From the IMG/VR virus record IMGVR_UViG_3300032246_001148, positions 1-26,897 of that record: a stretch of DNA of 26,897 nucleotides; one strand, written 5' to 3'. A program made the position numbers and the translations under genes. Source of the stretch: a virus. Below are positions 14,666 to 22,394 of the stretch, in pieces; position 1 is the stretch's first letter; the number at the start of each line of letters is the position of its first letter. The notes under the pieces were generated by a model. The model saw only the letters and a list, made by a program, of their open reading frames with translations. It ran no database searches and was not told where the DNA came from.

Positions 14666-15952
14666 TTAGTCTCGTTTCGGGCCGGGGAGATTCTGAAGTG
14701 TTTTGGCGGTATGCGCCCGAACATACTTCACGAAGTTATCCAGATAATCATGTCCAGAATCGGCATCTCCGCCGCCAAGACGATGTACAACATCAGGATG
14801 CACAACGTACTCGCCACCGGCAGCAATAATCGGGACCACTTTGTGATCCTGAGTCCGCGCACCGCCAGCAGCCGATTTAACAGGAGGGGCCTCATAAAAC
14901 TTACCGGCGGGGAATCTTGGGCTAGCGCGGTCTGTTGGTATCTTTACTCCCATAGGACCTGTTCCAAACATTTGGTCCAGAATCTTGCTGCCAGCCAGTG
15001 TATTGCCTTCGCCAAGACCAGAAACAATGTCTGCGGGTAGGACGTAAGAATTAGCAAGGACGTTCATGGGGATGTGGTCTGTGCGACCGCCGACAGCCAT
15101 GTTGATGATGCCATGATGCGTTGGGATGGCCCTTTCGCTTGCGATCCTTTGAGCGCGGTCAACAGCTCCGCCAGAGGCGCGTTGCATCTTCATAGCGTTA
15201 GAGGCGCGAACGAAGTCTGCCGGATTGCCAGTCTGGTTGTAGATTTCCCAGAGCTTTGCGACTGATGGCTGGGCGGCAGCAGCAGGTGCTGGAGAAACGG
15301 GAGCAGGTGCAGCAGGGGCAGGTGCGCGTTGCTGATTTTGAATGACAGTAGGTGCGCGAAGATTTTCCACGCCGGAAGTTAGGCGGAAGCCATCGACATC
15401 GTTATCTGACGGATAACGTGGCGCACCGGCCTGAGCATTGGCGGGGCCATTGCTGCTCATTGACGGAAGATATGGGGCTACATAAGGCGCTGCAATTGCA
15501 CCGGCGGCAGTTCCCGCAACCCCTTTTTGCAAATTATTAAACCGTTGTTCCTGAGGCAAGATCCTGCCGTTAGGGCCACGCAAGCCTCTAACCCATTCAG
15601 GGTTTAAAGACTCAGGTAAGTATTTTCTAGCCCAATTAGAAACAGCTGTTTGACCTTCAAGCGCAAGATCTTTGGGGTCTAGGTCGCGGATCGTGCGGCC
15701 TATACCATAGGCAATGTTTTCACCTTCAGGAGCCACGCTCCTAACGGCTTGGATACCACGGCGGGCCAAATTAGCACCCTCTACACCTGCACCCCACACG
15801 GGCGGAAGCAATACAGAGGCATCCAAAGCGGCACTACCAAGCTTTGACCAATAATCGGGATCTTTTTCAAGGGCGGTATGTTCTTCATTATTCTCAGGAA
15901 CATAAGCGTTTTCGCCAAACATTCTTGGGGTAATGGTTTTACGGTCAGCCAT
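14666..15952 (-). CDS. Virion-associated repeat protein with degenerate C-terminal repeats
   Basis: 428 residues; AAAGGA precedes the ATG. I know no function. The N-terminal half is helical (about 30-160), a Pro/Ala-rich linker spans about 205-230, and the C-terminal half contains Gly-Gly motifs like those of the two giant virion proteins (RASGGAV, MAVGGRTDHIP). Two related blocks occur: 'HIPMNVLANSYVLPADIVSGLGEGNTLAG' with 'KILDQMF' (about 292-330), and 'VVPIIAAGGEYVVHPDVVHRLGGGDADSG' with 'DYLDNFV' (about 367-404). Similar 'GEYVIPADVV..LGxGxxxxGxxxLD' blocks occur in podophage virion proteins. Position between fibre and ejection genes supports a virion or assembly role. Confidence 0.65.
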   Translation of the reverse strand: MADRKTITPRMFGENAYVPENNEEHTALEKDPDYWSKLGSAALDASVLLPPVWGAGVEGANLARRGIQAVRSVAPEGENIAYGIGRTIRDLDPKDLALEGQTAVSNWARKYLPESLNPEWVRGLRGPNGRILPQEQRFNNLQKGVAGTAAGAIAAPYVAPYLPSMSSNGPANAQAGAPRYPSDNDVDGFRLTSGVENLRAPTVIQNQQRAPAPAAPAPVSPAPAAAAQPSVAKLWEIYNQTGNPADFVRASNAMKMQRASGGAVDRAQRIASERAIPTHHGIINMAVGGRTDHIPMNVLANSYVLPADIVSGLGEGNTLAGSKILDQMFGTGPMGVKIPTDRASPRFPAGKFYEAPPVKSAAGGARTQDHKVVPIIAAGGEYVVHPDVVHRLGGGDADSGHDYLDNFVKYVRAHTAKTLQNLPGPKRD

Positions 15953-15964
15953 AGCTAATTCCTT

Positions 15965-17185
15965 TTATGTGTATTCCCAAATACGAATGACGCCAGCAGC
16001 GCCCGCTGAGTTGGCAGCACCGCCGCCGCCATAATTTCCGCCGGGTCCGCCAGTGGGACTAGGGTTGCTGTTTGATTGAGATGTAGCTCCAGAACCGCCA
16101 CCGCCAAAGAAAGACGATCCGCCGTTGCCAGCGAGATAGAGTGGGTAGTTAGCCACACCACCGGGACCACCGCCACCGCCTGCGATGTTCAAGTCGCCGC
16201 CTGATCCAGCACCACCGCCGCCACCTCCAGCGCCGCTAGCACCCGCTGTTCCGCCACCGCCCGTAATTGTTGTAGCCCCAACAGTGAACGTTGTCGCTCC
16301 GCCATTGTTGCTTACGGCCCCGCCTGATCCGATAGCGTAAGTGTAGGCAGTGCTTGGGGTGACCGTGAAGTATTTGGCAGCATACCCGCCTCCACCACCG
16401 CCACCGCCCGGAGATGATCCACCGCCACCGCCAGCGCCAACCAATTCAACATATATCTTGGTGCAGTTTGATGGCGTTGTGTAGGACGTTCCAGACGTAA
16501 GAATTTGGGGCGCACGAATAAGGAAAGATCCGCTGGGTGTGGCCCACTGCGGATTGTTAGAAGCACCTTGCGTCTGCAAGAATTGGCCGTTCGTGCCGGG
16601 TGATAGCGCAACCCAGCCGCTGGCAGAACGGTAAAGTACAACGCCTTGAGTTGCAGAGATTGTGTCAAGGAAAGTTGTCAGGCTGGCATCTTGAACGTTT
16701 GCCGTAGAAGATGTTGGATTGCCTTTGATTGTGTAAGCGGGTGCCTGCGCCAAAATAGAATTGGACACAGAGTTATTTGTTAGTGATGTCGATACAGCAG
16801 GCTGGACATTGGTGCCATCAGAATAAATGAAGCTGGAAACACCTTGCGTCACTACTGTTGTGAGACCAGAACCAGTAGTTGCGGTAACTGCCCACGGACC
16901 ACCAGAATTGGCGGTGCTATTGGTTACTACCCAATCGCCACCAACGCCGGAGGGAAAAACAAGGTTAATATTAGCAGTAAGAGTGCCAGTAAGAAGGATT
17001 CTTTGATTCTGAGCATCTGTGCTGCTAACTGTTTGATTTGACGATGAAAGAGCATAGGAAACCGTGCCACCAAGAGCTTTGTCAATGATGTCCATGTCCG
17101 AGTTGATGTACGGACCCCAAGTGCCAACCTCCGTGCCTACGGTGACCTTTGTAAGACCTTTATTCGTCGTAGTTGAAGTGCTCAT
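15965..17185 (-). CDS. Tail fibre or adhesin with glycine-rich C-terminal domain
   Basis: I start this 406-residue protein at the ATG at 17185 (MSTSTTTNKGLTKVTVGTEVGTWGPYIN...) because TGAGGTC lies just upstream; a TTG at 17209 has no such site. The N-terminal 110 residues ('GTEVGTWGPYINSDMDIIDKALGG' and 'ILLTGTLTANINLVFPSG') look like a virion-attachment domain. The middle resembles phage fibre repeats ('ALSPGTNGQFLQTQGASNNPQWATPSG'). The C-terminal 170 residues are the typical glycine-rich receptor-binding domain, from 'IYVELVGAGGGG' to 'GAAGVIRIWEYT', with many GGGG runs of the kind that form polyglycine-II bundles in phage adhesins. It lies just downstream of the nozzle gene, with a 70-bp gap that shows no gene. 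Confidence 0.8.
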   Translation of the reverse strand: MSTSTTTNKGLTKVTVGTEVGTWGPYINSDMDIIDKALGGTVSYALSSSNQTVSSTDAQNQRILLTGTLTANINLVFPSGVGGDWVVTNSTANSGGPWAVTATTGSGLTTVVTQGVSSFIYSDGTNVQPAVSTSLTNNSVSNSILAQAPAYTIKGNPTSSTANVQDASLTTFLDTISATQGVVLYRSASGWVALSPGTNGQFLQTQGASNNPQWATPSGSFLIRAPQILTSGTSYTTPSNCTKIYVELVGAGGGGGSSPGGGGGGGGYAAKYFTVTPSTAYTYAIGSGGAVSNNGGATTFTVGATTITGGGGTAGASGAGGGGGGAGSGGDLNIAGGGGGPGGVANYPLYLAGNGGSSFFGGGGSGATSQSNSNPSPTGGPGGNYGGGGAANSAGAAGVIRIWEYT

Positions 17186-17255
17186 GTCTGACCTCAGGCC
17201 ATAGGCCAATATCTAACTGATATTTGCACCATTTTTAAGAAAATGTCCAATCGGA

Positions 17256-19568
17256 TTAGAATTTTCCATCTGGCGAAAATCGATACCTAATTCTTTCAAG
17301 TCTCCAGAAGGTTTCAGCGCCGTCCGTAGACTGTATGGTAAATGAGAATAATCGCCCTCTGGCCCTTACGTTAATGTAGGGAATACCCGCCGTCATAGCG
17401 TATGGACCGTAGGAGACTGGCGTTTCTGTGGGGTAATTTACCGCATTTAGAGTGATATAGACGGTAGCGTTATTACTGCCGTTATAAGGCCCCCATTTCA
17501 TGTCGGGCCAGATCTGGTCAACAAAGACCATATTGTCGCCGTCAGCAGCCGCAAAATAACCTGTCGTAAACGATGAGTTCATTGGGTCGCCAGCAGCGCT
17601 GTAGCCCTGCTCATGCTGGTAAAGGTACCTATCTGTTCCAGCCCCAATCGGAGTTCCAAGAACAGATTGGTCAATCCAAGCGGTACGACCAAGAGATCCG
17701 TAATCCCAAAGGTTCAGCACAACGTTCAGCTTGACGTAAGAATCTACTTCTCCGCCGCCGTTTAAAGAAGGATAAAACCAGAAGATCTCATTGAAACTTG
17801 TGTCTGTGCCGCAACGAATTTTGCTGACGTTATTTCTATCCAGATTTTGGAAAACCACATCCCAAACCGGGCAGGTTATTGGCTGGACGCCAGAACCGGC
17901 CATCATAAAGAACTGATTCTGGGACATCCAGAAAATAGAATTATGCAACTGCCCAGCAGCTTTGGCGGAGATCAAACCGCAGTTACTGTCAATTTTATTG
18001 AACCCATAGACCAGCGGTGCGCCGATATACTGCATCGACCAAAGGTCTAAGTCGGTCCAGAAAAGAGCCTGCTGCGGACCCTGCATGGCTCCAACAATTT
18101 TACTGCCGGTTGGGATTCTGTAAGATCCCGCCTGATTAACAGAAGACGCTGTCCAGACATTATAGTTTTCAATATCGCACCAGCGAATCAACAATGGATC
18201 AATGATGCTTGAGTAAGCTCCCAGCGGATCTGTTGCGGAAGAATACGAAGATCCCCACGCAACAATCTGCCTTTGCGGCATGGCCACAAAAGACCCCGTA
18301 TTAAACAGCGGTGCGTTTTGAATGTATTGCGCTGTTGGCAAAACCCCATTTGGTTGCCATTGATACAACGCGCCGCCAAGCGGATTGGCTATAAGAACCT
18401 GCCCCCAATTGTCCAAGAACCAGTCTGTGGCTGTAATTGGAGTCCCTGTTGTTCCAGACGAACTTGTGCCACCAAATGGGCCTGATCCGTAAGCACCGGC
18501 ACCAAAGGCTGTTGATGATGCTGATGGGGATGGGGAATAAAAATACGTAACAGATACGTTGCCGCTATTGTCAAAAATGGATGCTGAAGAACTGGCGGTT
18601 GAGGCAGCAACAAAATTATATTCATTTGCCGCTAACGCTGTATATACAGTGTATAGACCGCTAATTTTTACGCCCCCAACCGTTTCAGTTACGGAAAACA
18701 CTTGCGTGTCCCCAACAGCAGCGTTGCTGTATGGGAAAACGACATCAATCACTGAAGAAGCGGTAATTGTGGTCAGGTATCTTGTCTGGGGGACAAAGTT
18801 GGCTGTGTGAACGCCAGATTGCGATCCTGAGGTATTTATATTAACCCCGCCGGGCGTGGCGGAGATATTGAAAGTCGTAGAACTGACGTTTTTAACGTAG
18901 TACGTAACACCAGCCGTAATGCCTGTTGGTAGCGCTCCAGTTGTGCTGAAAACAACTGCCGTGCCTGTCTGAGGGGCATTCGTGACCGTAAATACAGCGG
19001 GCGTGGCTATTGTAATTGTTGTTGTTTGTGCTGTTGAAAAGGCGGCAGCAGTGTTCGCTGCTATGGTGTATTGGCTAGCGCTGATTTGCGATGCAATCGG
19101 GTAAGCGCCATTTAAAATAACGCCGCCAACTGATACCGGCACAGAAAAATACACAAAGCTGAAGACGTTGGCATTACTGCCAGAGTCTGTAACTGTGATG
19201 GTGCTGCTACCAACCGTTGCGGAGATATTTGATGCCGTAGAGCCGCTGTTCCACGGGGTGATAGTGCTGCTTCCTGTTTGCGGCGTAATGATCTGTTGTT
19301 GGCCATTGTTTAAGACGGACAAAGAAGTTTCTGCGCCAATTGCCAACCATGTATTGGCGTTGAGATCTTCCCAAGCCTTTAACGCACGGATGATGGAGCC
19401 GATTTGGTTGGCGTAATAAAGAATCCAACCGCCAATCTTCTGCGGGACAGCACCGTCTTTGTCCGGCAGAAACCGAATCAAATTCGACGAAGAAATGCCA
19501 GCCTCGTTTAATGCAGGGCTTTTAGTGGTGTTTACACCCGGAAGCAGTTTTAACGAAGCGTGGGGCAT
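17256..19568 (-). CDS. Tail nozzle / DNA-stabilisation protein (P22 gp10-like)
   Basis: 770 residues. The opening 'LKLLPGVNTTKSPALNEAGISSSNLIRFLPDKDGAVPQKIGGW' (6-48) and the ending 'INVRARGRLFSFTIQSTDGAETFWRLERIRYRFSPDGKF' match podophage tail-nozzle or DNA-stabilisation proteins, in which 'RxRGRxxxxxxxS...WRLxxIRxxxxPDGK' is diagnostic. The body has beta-propeller-like strands ('WLAIGAETSLSVLN', 'RYLYQHEQGYSAAG'). Residues about 136-320 are an insertion of Thr/Ser-rich beta repeats, including 'LPTGITAGVTYYVKNVSSTTFNIS', of the kind seen as decoration in other phage proteins. It follows the adaptor gene after 5 bases, so the two tail-tube parts are co-expressed. Confidence 0.85.
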   Translation of the reverse strand: MPHASLKLLPGVNTTKSPALNEAGISSSNLIRFLPDKDGAVPQKIGGWILYYANQIGSIIRALKAWEDLNANTWLAIGAETSLSVLNNGQQQIITPQTGSSTITPWNSGSTASNISATVGSSTITVTDSGSNANVFSFVYFSVPVSVGGVILNGAYPIASQISASQYTIAANTAAAFSTAQTTTITIATPAVFTVTNAPQTGTAVVFSTTGALPTGITAGVTYYVKNVSSTTFNISATPGGVNINTSGSQSGVHTANFVPQTRYLTTITASSVIDVVFPYSNAAVGDTQVFSVTETVGGVKISGLYTVYTALAANEYNFVAASTASSSASIFDNSGNVSVTYFYSPSPSASSTAFGAGAYGSGPFGGTSSSGTTGTPITATDWFLDNWGQVLIANPLGGALYQWQPNGVLPTAQYIQNAPLFNTGSFVAMPQRQIVAWGSSYSSATDPLGAYSSIIDPLLIRWCDIENYNVWTASSVNQAGSYRIPTGSKIVGAMQGPQQALFWTDLDLWSMQYIGAPLVYGFNKIDSNCGLISAKAAGQLHNSIFWMSQNQFFMMAGSGVQPITCPVWDVVFQNLDRNNVSKIRCGTDTSFNEIFWFYPSLNGGGEVDSYVKLNVVLNLWDYGSLGRTAWIDQSVLGTPIGAGTDRYLYQHEQGYSAAGDPMNSSFTTGYFAAADGDNMVFVDQIWPDMKWGPYNGSNNATVYITLNAVNYPTETPVSYGPYAMTAGIPYINVRARGRLFSFTIQSTDGAETFWRLERIRYRFSPDGKF

Positions 19569-19573
19569 GGTGG

Positions 19574-20290
19574 CTACCTATTCGGAGTAGCCGCCGCAGC
19601 GGGCGGGTTGGAGGTCCAGCCGCCAGCCTCAAAGGACTTGCGGGCCTCATCCATGACAGCACCTCTCAGGAGCGACTGATACTGCGACTCATAGGTCATA
19701 GCCATCTGCGGGTCATCCGCAACCTTGCCAAAATTGCGCTGATAGGCGGAAATATAAATCATGGAAGCCATGATAAATACATCCGGAAGGTAGGTGGAAA
19801 TAAATGTGGTTGGGTTGGTCGGAGAGAGCGAAGGAAAGCGAACCGTTCCCGTAACGTTTGTACTATATGCCTGATTGGGGATAGGCCCAAGCAACATCAG
19901 ATTATCATTGAATGGCGCGAAGAACTTTGGAAGGCCAGTTGTGGAACCTATAGGATAAACGGCATAAAGAAACTCTTTTGTGACCGGAGTGCATTGGGCG
20001 ACATACCCCGTTGTGGGGTCCGTAACGCCAATATTCTGAATGGTAACAAAAGGATAGCCGCTTCCAAGAGCCAAAGACTGGTTATTCGCCGTGCAGTTAA
20101 AAGACAAGGTATCGCTGACGTTCAAGAAATCAATATCACGCTGCATCCGAAGCTCAGCATAGTCGATCATGGACGGCACGATAGACGTGTAGTTAGGATC
20201 GGTATAAGTGAAGGTACCGTTGATAACGCTGCCTACAGCCGCCATTTCTGCGATCTGCTGCACGTATGTAGTGTATGTTAAACCGCTCAT
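19574..20290 (-). CDS. Tail adaptor protein (SU10-adaptor / gp6-like)
   Basis: 238 residues. Podophage adaptors sit between the portal and the nozzle. Seen: the N-terminal helices 'YVQQIAEMAAVGS' and 'IVPSMIDYAELRMQRDIDFLNV' (about 37-58), a beta-rich middle ('LMLLGPIPN', 'GTVRFPSLS'), and the C-terminal helices 'TYLPDVFIMASMIYISAYQRNFGKVADDPQMAMTYESQYQSLLRGAVMDEARKS' (about 166-220). The last block closely follows the SU10-adaptor family pattern 'xYPDLxLxASLxxAxxYxxD...YexxyxxLlxxA..DEaRR'. The Pro/Ala tail is variable. It lies directly upstream of the nozzle gene in the late operon. Confidence 0.83.
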   Translation of the reverse strand: MSGLTYTTYVQQIAEMAAVGSVINGTFTYTDPNYTSIVPSMIDYAELRMQRDIDFLNVSDTLSFNCTANNQSLALGSGYPFVTIQNIGVTDPTTGYVAQCTPVTKEFLYAVYPIGSTTGLPKFFAPFNDNLMLLGPIPNQAYSTNVTGTVRFPSLSPTNPTTFISTYLPDVFIMASMIYISAYQRNFGKVADDPQMAMTYESQYQSLLRGAVMDEARKSFEAGGWTSNPPAAAATPNR

Positions 20291-20341
20291 AGACCCTACT
20301 CATGCAGAAATCCGGTGCCAGCTCCCCTATAGCACACTGAT

Positions 20342-20695
20342 TCAATTTGGAGAATACGTTATATTTAAAGACTGGCCGGTGCCCGGAACCACGACCAGAC
20401 CCACCGTATAGTTGCTGCCGTTTGCGTATGTGCCGATTGTGTTAGGCGCTGCCGCCAAAGCCTGAGAAGACGTCACGGTCGTTGAAGCTGCGTTATATAC
20501 AAATCCGGTGGTACTCCCCGCCACAACAACGGAAATATTAACCAACCGCCCGTTTCCTGTCGCCACAACCGTTGCTGCGGTGACGGTCGTTGAGGAGGTT
20601 GTCCCGGCATTTTTCTTGGTCGTAGTATTCCACCCATTGATGGCCACAACCACGTTTTTGAGGACCGTAAGGATATCGTCAATCGATGCGATAAT
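20342..20695 (-). CDS. Small beta-rich virion-like protein, probable non-AUG start
   Basis: The open frame begins after a stop codon and contains no ATG, and its first GTG (20653) lacks a ribosome site. A perfect AGGAGG (20703-20698) lies 2 bases before ATT (20695) and 5 bases before ATC (20692), so initiation at one of these is likely. The product, about 117 residues, begins 'IIASIDDILTVLKNVVVAINGWNTTTKKNAG', a sensible short helical start, then has Thr/Val-rich strands ('TTVTAATVVATGNGRLVNISVVVAG' and 'GLVVVPGTGQSLNITYSPN'). It looks like a small head-fibre, decoration or head-closure protein beside the adaptor gene; no family is recognised. A sequencing error at the start codon is an alternative. 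Confidence 0.6.
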   Translation of the reverse strand: MIASIDDILTVLKNVVVAINGWNTTTKKNAGTTSSTTVTAATVVATGNGRLVNISVVVAGSTTGFVYNAASTTVTSSQALAAAPNTIGTYANGSNYTVGLVVVPGTGQSLNITYSPN

Positions 20696-20724
20696 AGCCT
20701 CCTATTCAATGAATATCTTGCGAT

Positions 20725-20733
20725 ATTATAGCA
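20725..20733 (-). promoter_or_regulatory. Extended -10 promoter of the tail module
   Basis: On the minus strand TGCTATAAT (20733-20725) is a perfect extended -10 element (TGnTATAAT). The -35 region is weak (TTGAAG 15 bases upstream), as allowed for extended -10 promoters. Transcription near 20718 would give a leader of about 23 bases containing the AGGAGG at 20703-20698. Confidence 0.6.
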
Positions 20734-20955
20734 TTACTCTACGGCCTTCAATCCGCGAATCGGCTTATCTGCCGTAACTTGGATCATTACCGTCAACATG
20801 CTTAAAGCTAGCTTTTTGATTTCTTCGTCTTTGAAGCTATCGGCCTTCTCCGCAAGGCACTGGAATGCAAGGCATCTCTGGGCCTTCGGGTCTGAGTAGG
20901 ACGGATAGTTGATGAGATCTTCGTCATCTAAAATCTCTATTATTTCTTCAGTCAT
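20734..20955 (-). CDS. Unknown small acidic protein
   Basis: 73 residues, started at the ATG at 20955 (MTEEIIEILDDEDLINYPSY...) because GGGAG lies 6 bases upstream; an in-frame start 39 bases earlier lies inside the upstream gene. It is acidic at the N-terminus, then helical ('AQRCLAFQCLAEKADSFKDEEIKKLALSMLTVMIQVTAD'). No function is recognised. It overlaps the upstream gene by 8 bases and ends just before the extended -10 promoter. Confidence 0.65.
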   Translation of the reverse strand: MTEEIIEILDDEDLINYPSYSDPKAQRCLAFQCLAEKADSFKDEEIKKLALSMLTVMIQVTADKPIRGLKAVE

Positions 20956-21214
20956 GTGATACTCCCGTTTTGATCCAACTATCGTCAATCGCATCAGGAT
21001 ACGCCGTAGTGGTGTATTTTGGTTTTTCTTTTGGAGGTTTCCTCATATAACCAGATGATTGATTTTGTTCAGCCTTTTCCAGAAGATCCAAAATTATGAG
21101 CAGCTCTCTTGCCATCGCTCTTTTTATATCGGTATCGATATAATTTAAGCTAAGGGTTTTGTTGGCGTAGGCGGATTCAAATTGTTGCAGCAAGCGGTCA
21201 ACGTCAGTCGCCAT
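20948..21214 (-). CDS. Unknown small helical protein
   Basis: 88 residues from the ATG at 21214 (MATDVDRLLQQFESAYANKTL...), with GGAGG 6 bases upstream; a start 30 bases earlier is less likely. It shows one long helical region to about residue 50 ('DIKRAMARELLIILDLLEKAEQ') and then a Pro/Lys-rich tail with 'PKYTTTAYPDAIDDSWIKTGV'. No family is recognised. It overlaps the metallophosphoesterase stop by 11 bases and is probably coupled to it. Confidence 0.65.
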   Translation of the reverse strand: MATDVDRLLQQFESAYANKTLSLNYIDTDIKRAMARELLIILDLLEKAEQNQSSGYMRKPPKEKPKYTTTAYPDAIDDSWIKTGVSHD

Positions 21215-22187
21215 ATTTTTCCTCCAGAGTTTCCATGTCAACAAAATTATAACCTACAACATGCCCCCGGCGAATCGACAGCTCCCACACCCCATAAGTC
21301 CAACCAGTAGTAGAACGGCCAGCGTACTTTTTGACGTATTTGTTAGGCATTGATGACCCAAGATTGCAAATTTCAATGGTTTGAGCCGGGCCAATTTTTG
21401 GCACACTTTTGAACAAACCTTTGTGGGTATGGCCGCACACTATCGAAAATATGGCGTCATTGGCTATTACGTTTTCGGGGTTTTTGCCGCCGTATTCTCT
21501 CCCCATCTGGTTGAATGGAGTATGGATAAAACCTACGCCGTTAATAAAAACCCATTGGCCGTAAAAACTGGTTTTCCATCCATATCTGGAGGCTATTTCT
21601 TCAAACTGCCTGTACACACCGCCATGAACTTCTGGGTGATTGTTTTCAAATCTTTTTAGACGGTCCTCATGATTCCCGGCGGTCAGTATTTTGTTTGGGC
21701 CATCTGGTAAGATTTTATTGTACATTTCCAAACATTCTTCCAAGCTCTCCATATCCGCTGAGATTGTTGGCCTTAAAGAATGCTCTACAGTTCCGGGCGC
21801 AGCGTGTGTTGAGACGCTATCGAAATCAGCAACATCGCCTATCTGGACAACCATGTCTGGTTTCGTTTCGGCTATATGCCGTGCAATCCAAGTTATGCGA
21901 GATTTATCAGTCATGTACGGGCTATCGTGGTGATCTCCGATAGCTATGATTTTTAGAGTTTCCTGTGAAATACTGAGCGTTATTGGCTTATATATATCTT
22001 TTGGCCTAGTGGCGTTTAATATATCGTTTGATACATCACGGCCTTCCGCCTCATATCTTTTTTTTACTATAAAAATAAATTGCCTTGAAATGTTTAGTTT
22101 AATCGCTGCATTAAAAAAATTACCGTTTGAATCTACAACCGCTTGAATAAATTTATCATACGGAACTTCTTGGCGCTTATTAGGCAT
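21204..22187 (-). CDS. Metallophosphoesterase with N-terminal helix-turn-helix
   Basis: 327 residues. The calcineurin-like metal motifs are complete: D85-x-H87 (IGDHHDSP), G117-D118 (QIGDVADF), G171-N172-H173-E174, H222 (FIHTP) and G252-H-T-H255. The enzyme should be a two-metal phosphodiesterase, nuclease or phosphatase; substrate unknown. Residues 1-57 form a separate domain with a Fis or homeodomain-like helix-turn-helix ('GNFFNAAIKLNISRQFIFIVKKRYEAEG', 22-49), suggesting it is brought to DNA. SbcD-like nucleases and phage end-processing enzymes share the core. AGGTG precedes the ATG. It sits between the lysis genes and the tail module. Confidence 0.85.
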   Translation of the reverse strand: MPNKRQEVPYDKFIQAVVDSNGNFFNAAIKLNISRQFIFIVKKRYEAEGRDVSNDILNATRPKDIYKPITLSISQETLKIIAIGDHHDSPYMTDKSRITWIARHIAETKPDMVVQIGDVADFDSVSTHAAPGTVEHSLRPTISADMESLEECLEMYNKILPDGPNKILTAGNHEDRLKRFENNHPEVHGGVYRQFEEIASRYGWKTSFYGQWVFINGVGFIHTPFNQMGREYGGKNPENVIANDAIFSIVCGHTHKGLFKSVPKIGPAQTIEICNLGSSMPNKYVKKYAGRSTTGWTYGVWELSIRRGHVVGYNFVDMETLEEKYGD

Positions 22188-22199
22188 ATGGCACCTATG

Positions 22200-22394
22200 T
22201 CACTGAGTGCTACAGTATGCAGCCCTCTTGGCATTGTTGACCTTAATCTCCTTGATGGTTTGATCAGTATCTTTTGAAGACCATGTGACAGGAACCCATA
22301 CTTCACAAACTTTAGTATTAATCTCGTTGATTGGAATCTGGACGGCGCAGCCCATCAGGGGAGACATCAACAGCATCGCCAGCAACCAGCGCAT
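22200..22394 (-). CDS. Outer-membrane lipoprotein, Rz1-like (o-spanin candidate)
   Basis: 64 residues from the ATG at 22394 (MRWLLAMLLMSPLMGC...), with AGAGGG upstream. The first 15 residues are a lipoprotein signal peptide with the lipobox L-M-G-C16, so the mature protein would be a 49-residue lipid-anchored protein. The C-terminal part 'VWVPVTWSSKDTDQTIKEIKVNNAKRAAYC' matches a small phage lysis protein pattern ('xPIxWSxxDTDxTIxxIKxxNAxxxALC'). Its first 77 bases overlap the 3' end of the upstream inner-membrane gene in the +1 frame, like the lambda Rz/Rz1 arrangement. Outer-membrane anchoring is inferred from the lipobox. Confidence 0.7.
   Translation of the reverse strand: MRWLLAMLLMSPLMGCAVQIPINEINTKVCEVWVPVTWSSKDTDQTIKEIKVNNAKRAAYCSTQ

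Noticed and set aside
15990-16440. Repeated CCGCCACC-like units resembling a repeat array
   Set aside because: They are glycine codon runs of the fibre gene with no constant spacer length, so not CRISPR or an iteron array.
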